Assembly (NCBI GenBank): GCA_038216465.1 | Contig: JBBQQC010000017.1 | Coordinates: forward strand, 1 to 64,000 | Source of the DNA: JACCZX01 sp038216465 | GTDB lineage: Bacteria; Pseudomonadota; Gammaproteobacteria; Burkholderiales; Burkholderiaceae_F | Length of the DNA: 64,000 nt | Direction of reading: 5' to 3' | Part shown: positions 1-9,100 of the stretch, piece after piece | Layout: the number at the start of each line of letters is the position of its first letter | Numbering within the stretch: the first letter of the stretch is position 1 | Position numbers and translations under genes: made by a program | The notes under the pieces: generated by a model | Databases searched by the model: none | The model's input: the letters and a program-made list of their open reading frames with translations, nothing else | Told to the model about the DNA's origin: nothing

Positions 1-192
1 CGGCATTGGCAGATGCGCAAACGATTCGCGCCGGCCGTTGCCGGTCGGCGCGACGTTCATCAGCCGTGCGTTCAATGAGTCCTGAATATAGCCGCGCAGA
101 ATTCCGTCTTCGATCAGCACCGTGCGCTGCGTCGGATTGCCCTCATCGTCGACGCTCAACGATCCGCGGCGATTCGCAATCGTGCCGTCGTC
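1..192. repeat. Direct repeat, copy 1 (tldD internal)
   Basis: This 192-bp block is repeated at 4191-4382 in the same orientation with a single difference (C at 118, G at 4308). The near-perfect identity ends abruptly at 192/193. Confidence 0.95.
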
Positions 193-272
193 GATTACTG
201 TGACGCCCTTGGACGCCACGCGCTGCCCGATCTTGCCGGCGAACGCGCTCGAGCCCTTGCGATTGAAATCCC
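1..272 (-). pseudogene. Partial duplicate of tldD (central fragment)
   Basis: Read on the minus strand this stretch encodes the middle of a TldD metalloprotease, beginning at the D-F-N-R-K-G segment just after the HExxxH site and running off the window edge. The HExxxH motif and everything N-terminal to it are missing. Positions 1-192 match the intact tldD at 4191-4382 with one mismatch (position 118). From 193 to about 270 identity drops sharply to roughly 75-80%, with changes mostly at synonymous sites. At about 272 the homology stops inside an acyltransferase gene. The fragment keeps the TldD reading frame but has no start codon of its own. It could be a real partial duplication with gene conversion, or a chimeric assembly join. 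The sequence alone does not decide between these. Confidence 0.75.
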
Positions 273-512
273 CTCTTCCTTCGCAATCGCCCGCCGGATG
301 CCGGGCTTGTCCCAATAACCCTTTGCCGCAACCGGTCGAGTGTTCGCGCGCAGGCTGCGCGGCAATGCTGCCCACGATACGATCGTATCCATGTGGCTCG
401 TGTGGTTTGCGAAGTAGATACGCTGCGAGGCCGTCGGTGCCGAGCCCACCCAGCGCGGGTATGCGCCGACCAGCAGACGTACCAACCACACAATGGGAGG
501 AAGAAACTTCAC
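272..512 (-). pseudogene. Truncated lysophospholipid acyltransferase (PlsC/LPLAT-like), 5' part
   Basis: A minus-strand GTG start at 512 opens a protein with a hydrophobic N-terminus (KFLPPIVWLVRLLVGAYPRW) followed by an acyltransferase HX4D motif in NHTSHMD at about residues 36-42. This is the catalytic signature of PlsC-type 1-acyl-glycerol-3-phosphate acyltransferases, which esterify lysophospholipids at the inner membrane. About 80 codons remain, ending near R-R-A-I-A-K-E. After that the DNA switches to a tldD fragment and the frame soon stops, at 195. The later family motifs (FPEGTR, substrate-binding block) are missing, so the product would be inactive. The family call rests on the HX4D block and its context. 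Confidence 0.65.
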
Positions 513-697
513 GCTTGGATGCGATGTCTGCTGCCCATGCGAAGGCCTCGAAGTGACGTGGAAGTGGATGATCGCGCGGCGCGTCCTGCGGATTATTGCT
601 GAAGCGATGTGTGCCCAATAACGGCTCAGCTAAAGTGCTACCCACGACCTTGCGCGCCAACCGCCGGCAAGCCGGTTAAAACAATCTTACGAAAACG

Positions 698-1231
698 ATG
701 CGCGTTGCCCGCCCGGGTCCTGCTGATGCTGCAGTCTTTCAAGAACTGCGGCTGCGCGGTCTAGCCGAGTGCCCAACCGCTTCGCATCGAGCTACGAGGA
801 GGAGTGCGATACACCGATTGCAGCGGTGGCGGAACGGCTCGCGCCACGCGCCGACAGCACGATACTTGGCGTCTTCATGGCGCAGGACTTGGTCGGCGTC
901 GTCGGCGTGCGGCGCGAGGAACCGCGCAAGCTATCGCACAAGACCTACATGTGGGGCATGTATGGAGCGCTGCACGCTCGCAACGCGGGGGTAGGCCGTG
1001 CACTCGTCAACCACGACGCTGTCGTACGCGCGAACCGAGCTCCATCTGCAACGCGTTAATCTGGGTGTCAACGCGCTGAATGTCCCGGCTTTGTCGTTAT
1101 ACGAAGGGCTTGGCTTTGAGCGGATGGGGTTCGAGCCCTGCTTTATGTTGATCGATGGTGAGCCGCAGGATGAAATCCACATGGCCTTTGCTCTGGAACA
1201 CGCCGGTCTGCGACAAAGTAAGGGCTTTTGA
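698..1231 (+). pseudogene. GNAT family N-acetyltransferase, frameshifted
   Basis: Three overlapping pieces in two frames together read as one GNAT acetyltransferase. The N-terminus is M-R-V-A-R-P-G-P-A-D-A-A-V-F-Q-E-L-R-L-R-G from 698. The middle, in another frame from about 769, runs from P-N-R-F-A-S-S-Y-E-E-E to the acetyl-CoA loop R-N-A-G-V-G-R-A-L-V. The C-terminus, back in the first frame from about 1020, ends with the typical NVPALSLYEGLGFERMGFEP segment and stops at 1231. At least two single-base frameshifts, near 765 and 1020, break it. Sequencing error is possible, but the gene sits beside other broken genes. The substrate cannot be inferred. Confidence 0.75.
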
Positions 1232-1348
1232 CCCCGCTTCTCTACATGCGGGATGCACGGCACCCCTGCTGACGCGCACCGTGCGCGGTCGGACGCAGAA
1301 TCCTCGGCACTGTTTGTCACTCTGTCTCCAAGCATCGACTGAAGGCAG

Positions 1349-2566
1349 ATGAAAAACTTCCCAATTAATTTCCGTTGCTCGACTTGGCTTGCGTCTTCGC
1401 TTATCGCTGTACTAACCGCTTGCGGCGGACAGGACCCGGTGTTAGGGGTGGGGGGCGGTACCGTAGGACCTGGCGCACCTGGCTCACCGCCGACGGTCAC
1501 CTCTACGGTTCCTGCTGCCACTACGCCGATTGTCACCGGTGTAGCTGTCAATAGCAGAGTCACTGCAGTGTTCAGCAAAGACATGGCGCCGGGGACGATC
1601 AACACATCAACTTTCTTACTGGCGTGCCCTTCCGGAACGCCCGTCACAGGTACGGTCACGTACTCGCCGGCCAGTCGCACCGCGACCTTCTCACCCGCGG
1701 CCAACCTGCCGGTCATCACCACCTGCACGGCGACGATTACAACGGGAGCCCAGGACACCACCGGCCTTGCGCTGGTCAGTCCCTTTGTGTGGTCGTTCAC
1801 AACGAGTTCGTCAGCCACACCGATTTCCCTGGGTGCAGCTTCGACGTTCGGGGCATTTGGAGGCGCTGCCGGGATTACCAATCAAGGACTCCTTACGGTG
1901 ATCAATGGAGACATCGGCACCACGGGCGCATCGACGCTGGTGACCGGATTCCGCGACTCCGTCGGTGATGTTTACACAACAACGCCGCTTAACAACGGGT
2001 TGGTAAATGGACGCGTGTACACCGCGCCGCCACCTCCGGGAGGTGCTGGTGTTGGAGGCAACGCTTCAACGTTTGCAATTGCTACTCAGGCTTTGGCCGA
2101 TGCGAACACCGCGTTCAATAACCTGTCACCCGCTTCGCGGCCGGGCGGCACCGATCCGGGCGCTGGCCAGCTAGGCGGTCTCACCCTGGCACCGGGTGTC
2201 TATCAAGCTGCGGGCGGCTCGTTTCAGATAACGGGGTCGGATCTGACGCTCGATGGTCAAGGGGACACAAATGCCATGTGGATCTTCCAAACGGCCAGCA
2301 CGTTAACCGTGGGTGCGCCCGGCGCGCCGCGCAACGTTACCCTGATCAATGGAGCGCAGGCGCGCAACGTATTTTGGCGCGTAGGCAGTTCTGCCACGAT
2401 TAATGCGGCAGGGGGCGGCACGATGGTGGGCACCATCATCTCCTCGGCCGCGACGACTTTTTCCACCGCCGGCAATGTTGCACTGGTGACGCTGAACGGC
2501 CGAGCGCTGGCCCTGAATGCCTCGACGACCATGGTGAACACGGTCGTTAACGTACCTGCGCCTTAA
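1349..2566 (+). CDS. Ice-binding-like (DUF3494) lipoprotein with Ig-like domain
   Basis: The 405-residue protein begins with a signal peptide ending in a lipobox (L-T-A-C, Cys about residue 25), so it is probably a lipidated envelope protein. Residues about 45-150 form a bacterial Ig-like (Big_5) domain with F-S-K-D-M near the start and F-V-W-S-F-T-T at the end. Residues about 155-400 are a DUF3494/ice-binding-like beta-solenoid. It is recognisable from VINGDIGTTG, LGGLTLAPGVYQAAGG, LTLDGQGDTNAMWIF, LINGAQARNVFWRVGSSATI and a final NGRALALNASTTM. Family members include ice-binding proteins that inhibit recrystallisation, but many homologues are adhesin-like with no shown ice activity. The gene lies 23 bp upstream of an OmpA-family gene and may be co-transcribed with it. 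Ice binding itself is not proven by the sequence. Confidence 0.85.
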   Translation: MKNFPINFRCSTWLASSLIAVLTACGGQDPVLGVGGGTVGPGAPGSPPTVTSTVPAATTPIVTGVAVNSRVTAVFSKDMAPGTINTSTFLLACPSGTPVTGTVTYSPASRTATFSPAANLPVITTCTATITTGAQDTTGLALVSPFVWSFTTSSSATPISLGAASTFGAFGGAAGITNQGLLTVINGDIGTTGASTLVTGFRDSVGDVYTTTPLNNGLVNGRVYTAPPPPGGAGVGGNASTFAIATQALADANTAFNNLSPASRPGGTDPGAGQLGGLTLAPGVYQAAGGSFQITGSDLTLDGQGDTNAMWIFQTASTLTVGAPGAPRNVTLINGAQARNVFWRVGSSATINAAGGGTMVGTIISSAATTFSTAGNVALVTLNGRALALNASTTMVNTVVNVPAP

Positions 2567-2589
2567 AACTGAAGCGGCCTGGAGAAAAC

Positions 2590-3741
2590 ATGAAACTGAA
2601 AAAAACTTCAACGGTTGCCTCGGCACTGTTCTTCGCCGTTGCTGGTGCAGCGAACGCCGCTGACGACGGCGGCTGGTACGGCGGACTCAACGTTGGCCAA
2701 TCCAGAGCGAAAATCGACGACGCACGGATCACCAGCAATCTGCTTGCGGGCGGCCTGAGAACGACCTCGATCAGCGATGACGATCGCGACTTTGGCTACA
2801 AAGTATTTGGCGGCTACAAATTCAACCGCTTCTTCGCCGTCGAAGGTGGCTACTTCGACTTGGGAAAGTTCAGTTTCACGGCGAATACTGTTCCGCTGGG
2901 TACTTTAAGCGGCAACATCAAACTCAGAGGCGTTAACCTCGATCTGGTAGGCATACTGCCGATCACCGAAAGGTTCTCGGCCTTCGGCCGCGCCGGTGTG
3001 AACTACGCCGAAGCAAGAGACTCGTTTAGTTCTACCGGCGCAGTCAGGGTGCTCAACGCGAACCCGAAGGAGCGCGACACGAACTACAAGTTTGGCGGCG
3101 GGCTGCAGTTCGATTTCACTCGTCGACTCGGAATGCGGTTGGAGGCAGAGCGCTACCGCATCAACGATGCTGTCGGAAACAAGGGCGACATTGACCTCAT
3201 CTCGCTCGGGCTGATCTATCGATTTGGAGCCGTGTCAGCTGCACCTGCTCCGCGTGTTGCGGCGCCTATTGTGAACTCACCCCCGCCACCACCGCCGGTC
3301 GCCGTGCCACCCCCCCCACCACCACGGCCAGCGCCACCGCCACCGCCACCGCCGGCGCCGAGGAAGGTGACGTTCTCCGCGGACTCGCTGTTCGACTTTG
3401 GCAAGGCCACTGTGAGTCCTGCAGGCAAGCAGGCGCTCGACAAGTTCGCTGCCGATCTAAAGGGGACTAACTTCGAGGTCATCACTGCCATCGGACACAC
3501 CGACCGAATTGGCTCGCCTGCGTCGAACTTGGCACTGTCAAAGCGCCGCGCGGACGCAGTGCGAAACTATCTGGTCGAATCCGCTGCGATTCCGGCGGCG
3601 AAGATCACCGCTCAAGGCAAGGGCGAGGCCGAGCCCATAACGAAAGCCGGTGCTTGCAAAGGCAACAATGCGACCAAGCAGCTGATCGTGTGCCTGCAGC
3701 CCGATCGCCGCGTAGAGGTTGAAGTTTCGGGCACACGATAG
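2590..3741 (+). CDS. OmpA-family outer membrane protein
   Basis: This 383-residue protein has a signal peptide (cleavage near A-N-A-A-D, residue 24) and an N-terminal eight-stranded OmpA/OprF-like beta-barrel at about residues 25-215, ending in LGLIYRFG. A proline-rich linker follows at about 220-260. The C-terminal OmpA peptidoglycan-binding domain at about 262-383 contains GHTDRIGSPASN and the L-S-K-R-R-A-D-A-V block. The role is to tether the outer membrane to the cell wall. A clear GGAG ribosome site lies 6 bases before the ATG. The linker DNA is highly C-rich and includes a run of eight C (3310-3317), a possible slippage site. The preceding ice-binding-like lipoprotein ends 23 bp upstream. 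Confidence 0.93.
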   Translation: MKLKKTSTVASALFFAVAGAANAADDGGWYGGLNVGQSRAKIDDARITSNLLAGGLRTTSISDDDRDFGYKVFGGYKFNRFFAVEGGYFDLGKFSFTANTVPLGTLSGNIKLRGVNLDLVGILPITERFSAFGRAGVNYAEARDSFSSTGAVRVLNANPKERDTNYKFGGGLQFDFTRRLGMRLEAERYRINDAVGNKGDIDLISLGLIYRFGAVSAAPAPRVAAPIVNSPPPPPPVAVPPPPPPRPAPPPPPPPAPRKVTFSADSLFDFGKATVSPAGKQALDKFAADLKGTNFEVITAIGHTDRIGSPASNLALSKRRADAVRNYLVESAAIPAAKITAQGKGEAEPITKAGACKGNNATKQLIVCLQPDRRVEVEVSGTR

Positions 3742-3827
3742 CGCCGCCGGCTAAATATCGCGGGTGTTGAGCGAGGCTCCGCACCTGACTAGCGCCGCGG
3801 CGAAGTCATTCGATGCGACTGTGGTGG

Positions 3828-5288
3828 CTACGCGGTGCCGCCGATCGTCAGCCCTTCGATGCGCAGCGTCGGTTGACCGACGCCGACCGGCACGCTTTGC
3901 CCGTCCTTGCCGCACGTGCCGATGCCCGGGTCGAGGCTCATGTCGTTGCCGATCATCGTTACCTGTGTCAACGCATCGGGACCGTTGCCGATCAATGTCG
4001 CGCCCTTGATGGGACGCGTGACCTTGCCATTCTCGATCATGTAGGCCTCGGCCATGCTGAACACGAACTTACCGTTCGTGATATCGACCTGGCCGCCTCC
4101 GAAATTGGTGGCGTAGATTCCTTTTTTGACCGAGCGCACGATCTCGTCGGGATCCTTATCGCCGGCCAGCATGTAGGTGTTGGTCATGCGCGGCATTGGC
4201 AGATGCGCAAACGATTCGCGCCGGCCGTTGCCGGTCGGCGCGACGTTCATCAGCCGTGCGTTCAATGAGTCCTGAATATAGCCGCGCAGAATTCCGTCTT
4301 CGATCAGGACCGTGCGCTGCGTCGGATTGCCCTCATCGTCGACGCTCAACGATCCGCGGCGATTCGCAATCGTGCCGTCGTCTATCACGGTCACTCCCTT
4401 AGACGCGACGCGCTGTCCGACTCTGCCCGAAAACGCGCTCGACCCCTTGCGGTTGAAGTCGCCCTCCAGCCCGTGTCCGACCGCCTCATGCAGCAGGATG
4501 CCGGGCCACCCGGGTCCGAGAACGACCGGCATGATGCCGGCGGGTGCGGGATCTGCAACCAAATTCACGAGCGCCTGGTCGACCGCCTGGTTCGCGTATT
4601 CGGCGAGCCGCTCGTCGGTGAAATACGCGAGGTCGTGCCGGCCGCCGCCGCCGAAATGGCCTTGCTCGCGCTTGCCATCGTGTTCGACGATCACGTTGAC
4701 CGATACGCGAACCAGCGGCCGCACGTCGGCCGCCAGCACGCCGTCGCTGCGCGCTACCAGTATCACGTCGTAATCGGCGCCGACGCTGGCCATCACCTGC
4801 TTGACGCGCGGATCGCGCGCGCGCGCCAGTTGCTCGACTTTCTCGAGCATGCGCACCTTGCCGGCTGCATCGAGCGATGCGACGGGATCACCATCCGCAT
4901 AGCGCGCCGTTTGCTTGCGCACCGCTACCTTCGATGCCATCTTGACTTTGCCCGAGCCGTGGCGAGCGATCGAGCGCGCTGAAAGCGCCGCCTCGGTCAA
5001 CGAGTCGAGCGAGATGTCGTCCGAATACGCAAACGCGGTCCGGTCGCCGACGATCGCGCGCACACCAACGCCTTGTTCAATGTCGAAGCTGCCGCTCTTG
5101 ACGATGCCTTCTTCGAGTGAAAACGATTCGCTGCGCGAATACTGGAAGTACAGGTCGGCGTAATCGGTGCGGTGCTCGAAAATTGTTGCCAGCACGCGCT
5201 GCAGATGTGCTTCGTCCAGATCAAACGGGTCGAGCAGCAGCTGCTTGGCGGTAGCAAGTCGGGCGAGTGCGGGATCTGAGATTTTCAT
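3828..5288 (-). CDS. tldD: Metalloprotease TldD
   Basis: At 486 residues this is the full usual length for TldD, the zinc-dependent partner of PmbA/TldE. In E. coli that pair processes microcin B17 and degrades CcdA and unstructured peptides in the cytoplasm. The metal site is visible as HEAVGH at residues 267-272, with a conserved Cys near the C-terminus in GIGTCGKDGQ. The gene is last in a minus-strand run after yhdP and a nitrilase gene, 38 bp downstream of the latter, an arrangement common in betaproteobacteria. An internal part (4191-4382) is duplicated at the window start. No pmbA is present in this window. Confidence 0.97.
   Translation of the reverse strand: MKISDPALARLATAKQLLLDPFDLDEAHLQRVLATIFEHRTDYADLYFQYSRSESFSLEEGIVKSGSFDIEQGVGVRAIVGDRTAFAYSDDISLDSLTEAALSARSIARHGSGKVKMASKVAVRKQTARYADGDPVASLDAAGKVRMLEKVEQLARARDPRVKQVMASVGADYDVILVARSDGVLAADVRPLVRVSVNVIVEHDGKREQGHFGGGGRHDLAYFTDERLAEYANQAVDQALVNLVADPAPAGIMPVVLGPGWPGILLHEAVGHGLEGDFNRKGSSAFSGRVGQRVASKGVTVIDDGTIANRRGSLSVDDEGNPTQRTVLIEDGILRGYIQDSLNARLMNVAPTGNGRRESFAHLPMPRMTNTYMLAGDKDPDEIVRSVKKGIYATNFGGGQVDITNGKFVFSMAEAYMIENGKVTRPIKGATLIGNGPDALTQVTMIGNDMSLDPGIGTCGKDGQSVPVGVGQPTLRIEGLTIGGTA
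4191..4382. repeat. Direct repeat, copy 2 (inside tldD)
   Basis: This block lies within the intact tldD and matches positions 1-192 with one mismatch (G at 4308). It encodes the segment just after the zinc-binding motif. Confidence 0.95.
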
Positions 5289-5326
5289 TGAGGGGTCGTG
5301 GCGCGAACAGGGCCATTGTACGAGGC

Positions 5327-6151
5327 TCAGTTCAACACTCGATGCTCCAAGGCGGGCAGAGAAGCACGGGAATCGGCGATCAATTGTGGGTCAATATCGC
5401 CGAACACAACCCCCTCGCCGTCGCCTCGCTCCGCCAGTACCGCGCCCCACGGATCGATCAGCACTGTATGTCCATAGGTCGAACGCCCGTTGCGGTGCCT
5501 GCCGCCCTGTGCAGGCGCCAGCACGTACGCCAGGTTCTCGATCGCACGCGCGCGCAGCAGCACTTCCCAATGCGCGCGCCCGGTGGTTGCAGTGAAGGCC
5601 GATGGAACCAGAATGAGATCGGGCTGCGGCATGGCCCGATACAGCTCGGGGAAGCGCAGGTCGTAGCAGATCGACAGACCGACGCGCAGCCGAGCGCCAT
5701 CTTCTGTGGCGAGCTTAAAGCTTGCGACCTCACTGCCCGGTGCGATCGTGCGCGACTCGTCGTAGTCTTCCTTGCCCTTGGTGAAGCGGAACAAATGGAT
5801 CTTGTCGTAGCGCGCGACGCGCTCGCCGCTGGGACCGTATACGAGCAGGCTGTTCAATACACGGTCATTTTCGGGTCCGACCAGCGGCAACGTGCCGCCC
5901 ACCAGACACACGCGATGCTGGCGCGCCTGGTTGGCTAGAAAGTCCTGGATCGGTCCGCGTCCGTCGGCCTCGCGCAGCGCGACCTTGTCGGTATCACGCT
6001 CGCCCATCAGGCAGAAATATTCAGGCAGGGCCACTAGCTGCGCCCCCCCGGCGGCGGCCTGCGCGATCAGCGCGGCGGCGGCGTTCAGGTTTTCTTCGAC
6101 GTCGGTCGTCGAAACCATTTGTACCCCTGCAACGCGCACTGTCGATCTCAT
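5327..6151 (-). CDS. Carbon-nitrogen hydrolase (nitrilase superfamily, Nit1/Nit2-like amidase)
   Basis: The 274-residue protein carries the nitrilase-superfamily catalytic triad: Glu44 in ALPEYF, Lys117 in YDKIHLF and Cys162 in LSICYDLRFPEL. The YDLRFPEL signature fits the Nit1/Nit2 branch, which includes deaminated-glutathione amidase and omega-amidase. The exact substrate is not proven. The start at 6151 is chosen because its ATG overlaps the TGA of the upstream yhdP-like gene (ATGA), implying translational coupling. An in-frame upstream ATG at 6214 would add 21 non-conserved residues. tldD follows after 38 bp. Confidence 0.93.
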   Translation of the reverse strand: MRSTVRVAGVQMVSTTDVEENLNAAAALIAQAAAGGAQLVALPEYFCLMGERDTDKVALREADGRGPIQDFLANQARQHRVCLVGGTLPLVGPENDRVLNSLLVYGPSGERVARYDKIHLFRFTKGKEDYDESRTIAPGSEVASFKLATEDGARLRVGLSICYDLRFPELYRAMPQPDLILVPSAFTATTGRAHWEVLLRARAIENLAYVLAPAQGGRHRNGRSTYGHTVLIDPWGAVLAERGDGEGVVFGDIDPQLIADSRASLPALEHRVLN

Positions 6152-9100
6152 TTGTTCCCCTCCGTATCGGTGCCGTCTGCGCGGCCACGGCGCGTGATCG
6201 TCGGATCGGCCCACGTGCCGGCGATGTCGTACTCGAGCGCAAACATCCTCGACAAAGGATTGCGCAGCACGTATTGCGCGACAAATGCGCCGAGGCCGAG
6301 GATCGGGTTGGCCACTCCGAGCGCGAGCGCGGCCGTGCTGGCGTCGATTTCAGGCAGCACGACGAGGTGCAAGCGCTGTGTCTCGTTGCGCAGATCGATC
6401 GTGCCCGACATCAGCGCGGCCGCGCTCGCGCCGGCCATGCTGAAATTGCTGGTCGAGATGACGCCCTGCGCCACCACCGCATCGGCGCGGATCGTCTTGA
6501 AGGCAAAGCCTTCGGAAAATGCGCTGCCGGCGTCGAACAACAGCGTGCGCGACAGCGATTGCAGCGACAGCAGGGTCAGCAGGCGTGCCGTGCCGCCGGT
6601 GTTGACTTTCAGAAAGCGGCCGTTGTCGAGACTGAGCGCGAGCTTGCCCGATAGCGTTGCGTAGTCGATATCCAGCGGCGATCCGATCCATTCCACATCG
6701 CCTTCAAGCGCACCCTGGCCTGCCGCCATCGCGCCGGCGAACCCCAGGCGATCGAGCGTCGCTCCCGTATCGCGCGCATCGAGCTTAAAACTGATTTTCG
6801 TACGACGTGCTTTGTTGTTTGCAGCGGGCGCCCATTCGCCGCTTGCGGAAAGCTTCATGTCGGGGTTCGTGATGTCGAAGCGACGAATGCGCCAGGTGGG
6901 GGCACTCGCCGGCCCAACGTTTTGAGCCGCCAACTCAAGATGTCCAAGCTTCATGTCGGACAACTCGAATTGTTCAGCCGAGATGTCGAGTGCGGGCAAG
7001 TCTCTTTGCGGTGCGCGCAGCACCTCGACGACGTCCTTCTTGACCGCCGCCGGAATCGATAGACGGGATAGACGAGCCGTTATCTGCTCGGATCTCCAGC
7101 CAATGTAACCCGCTACGCCATCGGAAACGATATTGGCGTCGAAGCCGCCGTCCGAAGTACGCGACGCGCCGAGCGTCACGTTGTGAAAGGTGCGGCCCAT
7201 CAGCACCAGTTCCTGCGTTCGCACTGCGAGCAGATCGATCGACGGTGTGGACGGCGCGGCGGAAGACCCCTTCGCGGACTCCGCACCACCTAACAGGGAT
7301 GACCAGGCCTCGAGGTCCAGACGCGGAACCGTGGCCAGCACCAGCAGACCGAATTCGGGCAGATTCGCAGGCTCGTTGAGTGCGATCACGCCGCGCGAGA
7401 TGCGGAATTCATTTTGCTCCCGCCGCCGTTCGATACGGACCGCAAGCACGCGCCCGGCGGCAACGCGCCACTCGTCACTGTCCGCGCCCATGATCGTCCG
7501 CTCCACGCGCAGAGGCAGAGATTCCTGCGCCGTCTTCCGCAGCGGTGCGATGCCATCAATGGCGATCCCGACCAGATCGCTTTCTACTTTCAATCCAAGC
7601 GACGGTTTGAGCGTCAGGGTCGCGCTGTAGCGCGCCTGTCCCTGCGAGCGATCGAGCAACTGCTGCACTGGGCCGATCATCAGCGCGCGCCGCAATGCAG
7701 GTACGGTGGCGATACCGGTGGCAGTGAACGCCGTTTCGCCGTCGGCCCGCGCGCTTGCTTCAATCCGACTCTGCCCGCCGAGAAGCAACGCGCTCATGCT
7801 CGAATTGCGGACGCCTGTTTCGGAAAAGTTGAGCGTGCCCATTACGCGCGAGAACGCTGGCGCATCGGCGAGCTGCACGTCGTTATCGGCAAACTGCAGT
7901 GCGCCGGTGACTTTGCTGTCGGACGCGTGCTGCAGTGGGATACTGAGCCGCAGGTCCAGTTTCGCATTGCCACTTGCTTCGGCGTTGGTCGTCACGCCTC
8001 CAATCCAGCGCGCAACAGGACTGGTGTTCACGTAGCGCATCATGTCCGCCAACGGACCTTCGGCCACGCCTTGCACGTCGAGTGTTGGATTGCGTCGGAG
8101 CTCGGGAATGCGCGCCACGACTTTGGTGAGCCGCGCTCCGTAGGCCGCGCCGCGCTGCGCCGTCACTGTCAAAGACGAGCGATCGATCACGAGCTCGGCG
8201 TCGATGTCAGTGAGCAACGGCCACATACGCGCGACCTCAGCCGTGCGTTCGGCCGGAATGGCGGCGGGACGTGCATCCAGCACTGCGTCCGCTACGCGCG
8301 CGGTGATACGAAACTCCGAATCGCGCTCGCCCTCGAACGGAAACTTCGACAAGTCTCCTTTGACGCGAACCGTACCTTCGGTTAAATGTCCGCCCACCAG
8401 AGCGCGCTGCAGCCAGTCGAGCGTGGTGTTGCCGGCGATCAGCGGCACATACTTGTAGGCGGCGGGCGCGTCAAGCCGCACTATGCGTGCGCTCAGATCG
8501 AGCCAGCCGGGTCCGCTCTTTTCACCGTTCGCGGCACGATATATACCCGCTGCTTCGATGTCTATGTCTGTGTTGCTGGCAGTGGCGGAGTCTATGCGGA
8601 CTTCGAGCGTCGGTTCGGATTTCAAACGTACCGACGCCTTCATCCTGGCGAGCTTCAGGCGCGGTTCGACCAGCATTCCCGGCAGGATCACCGTCAACTC
8701 CTTCGACGCCAGTTGCAAGGTACCGGCACCGTCTCCGATGTCGATGGTTCCACTCAGGTTTTCAAAGCCGGGCTGGCCGACCGGGTATCGGACGCTTTCA
8801 GTTTCAGCGGCAGGTTGTGCGGCGCTCGCCAGTGCCTGGAAGCGCGCCTTCAGCGTCAGCGTTCTTAGCGTGGGCTCCTCTCCCGGCCACCCTGCGCTCA
8901 CGTCGATCAGCGTCCCCTCGAGCGCGTGCTTGACGATCGTCTGGTGCAGTTCCTGCGGCAGCGGGACATGCGTCGCGAACCACGCCAGCGTCTGCAGGTC
9001 GACGCGGCTCGCTTGAACCTGCGTGCGGGCAAGCGCCGCACCTCTGGCGGCGGTCGTGCGTACCTTGAAATCCAGCGGTGGAATCGGCTGCTTGGAGGTC

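Noticed and set aside
3280..3360. C-rich tandem repeat as a CRISPR or satellite array
   Set aside because: It codes for the proline-rich linker of the OmpA-family protein in frame, and there are no spacers.
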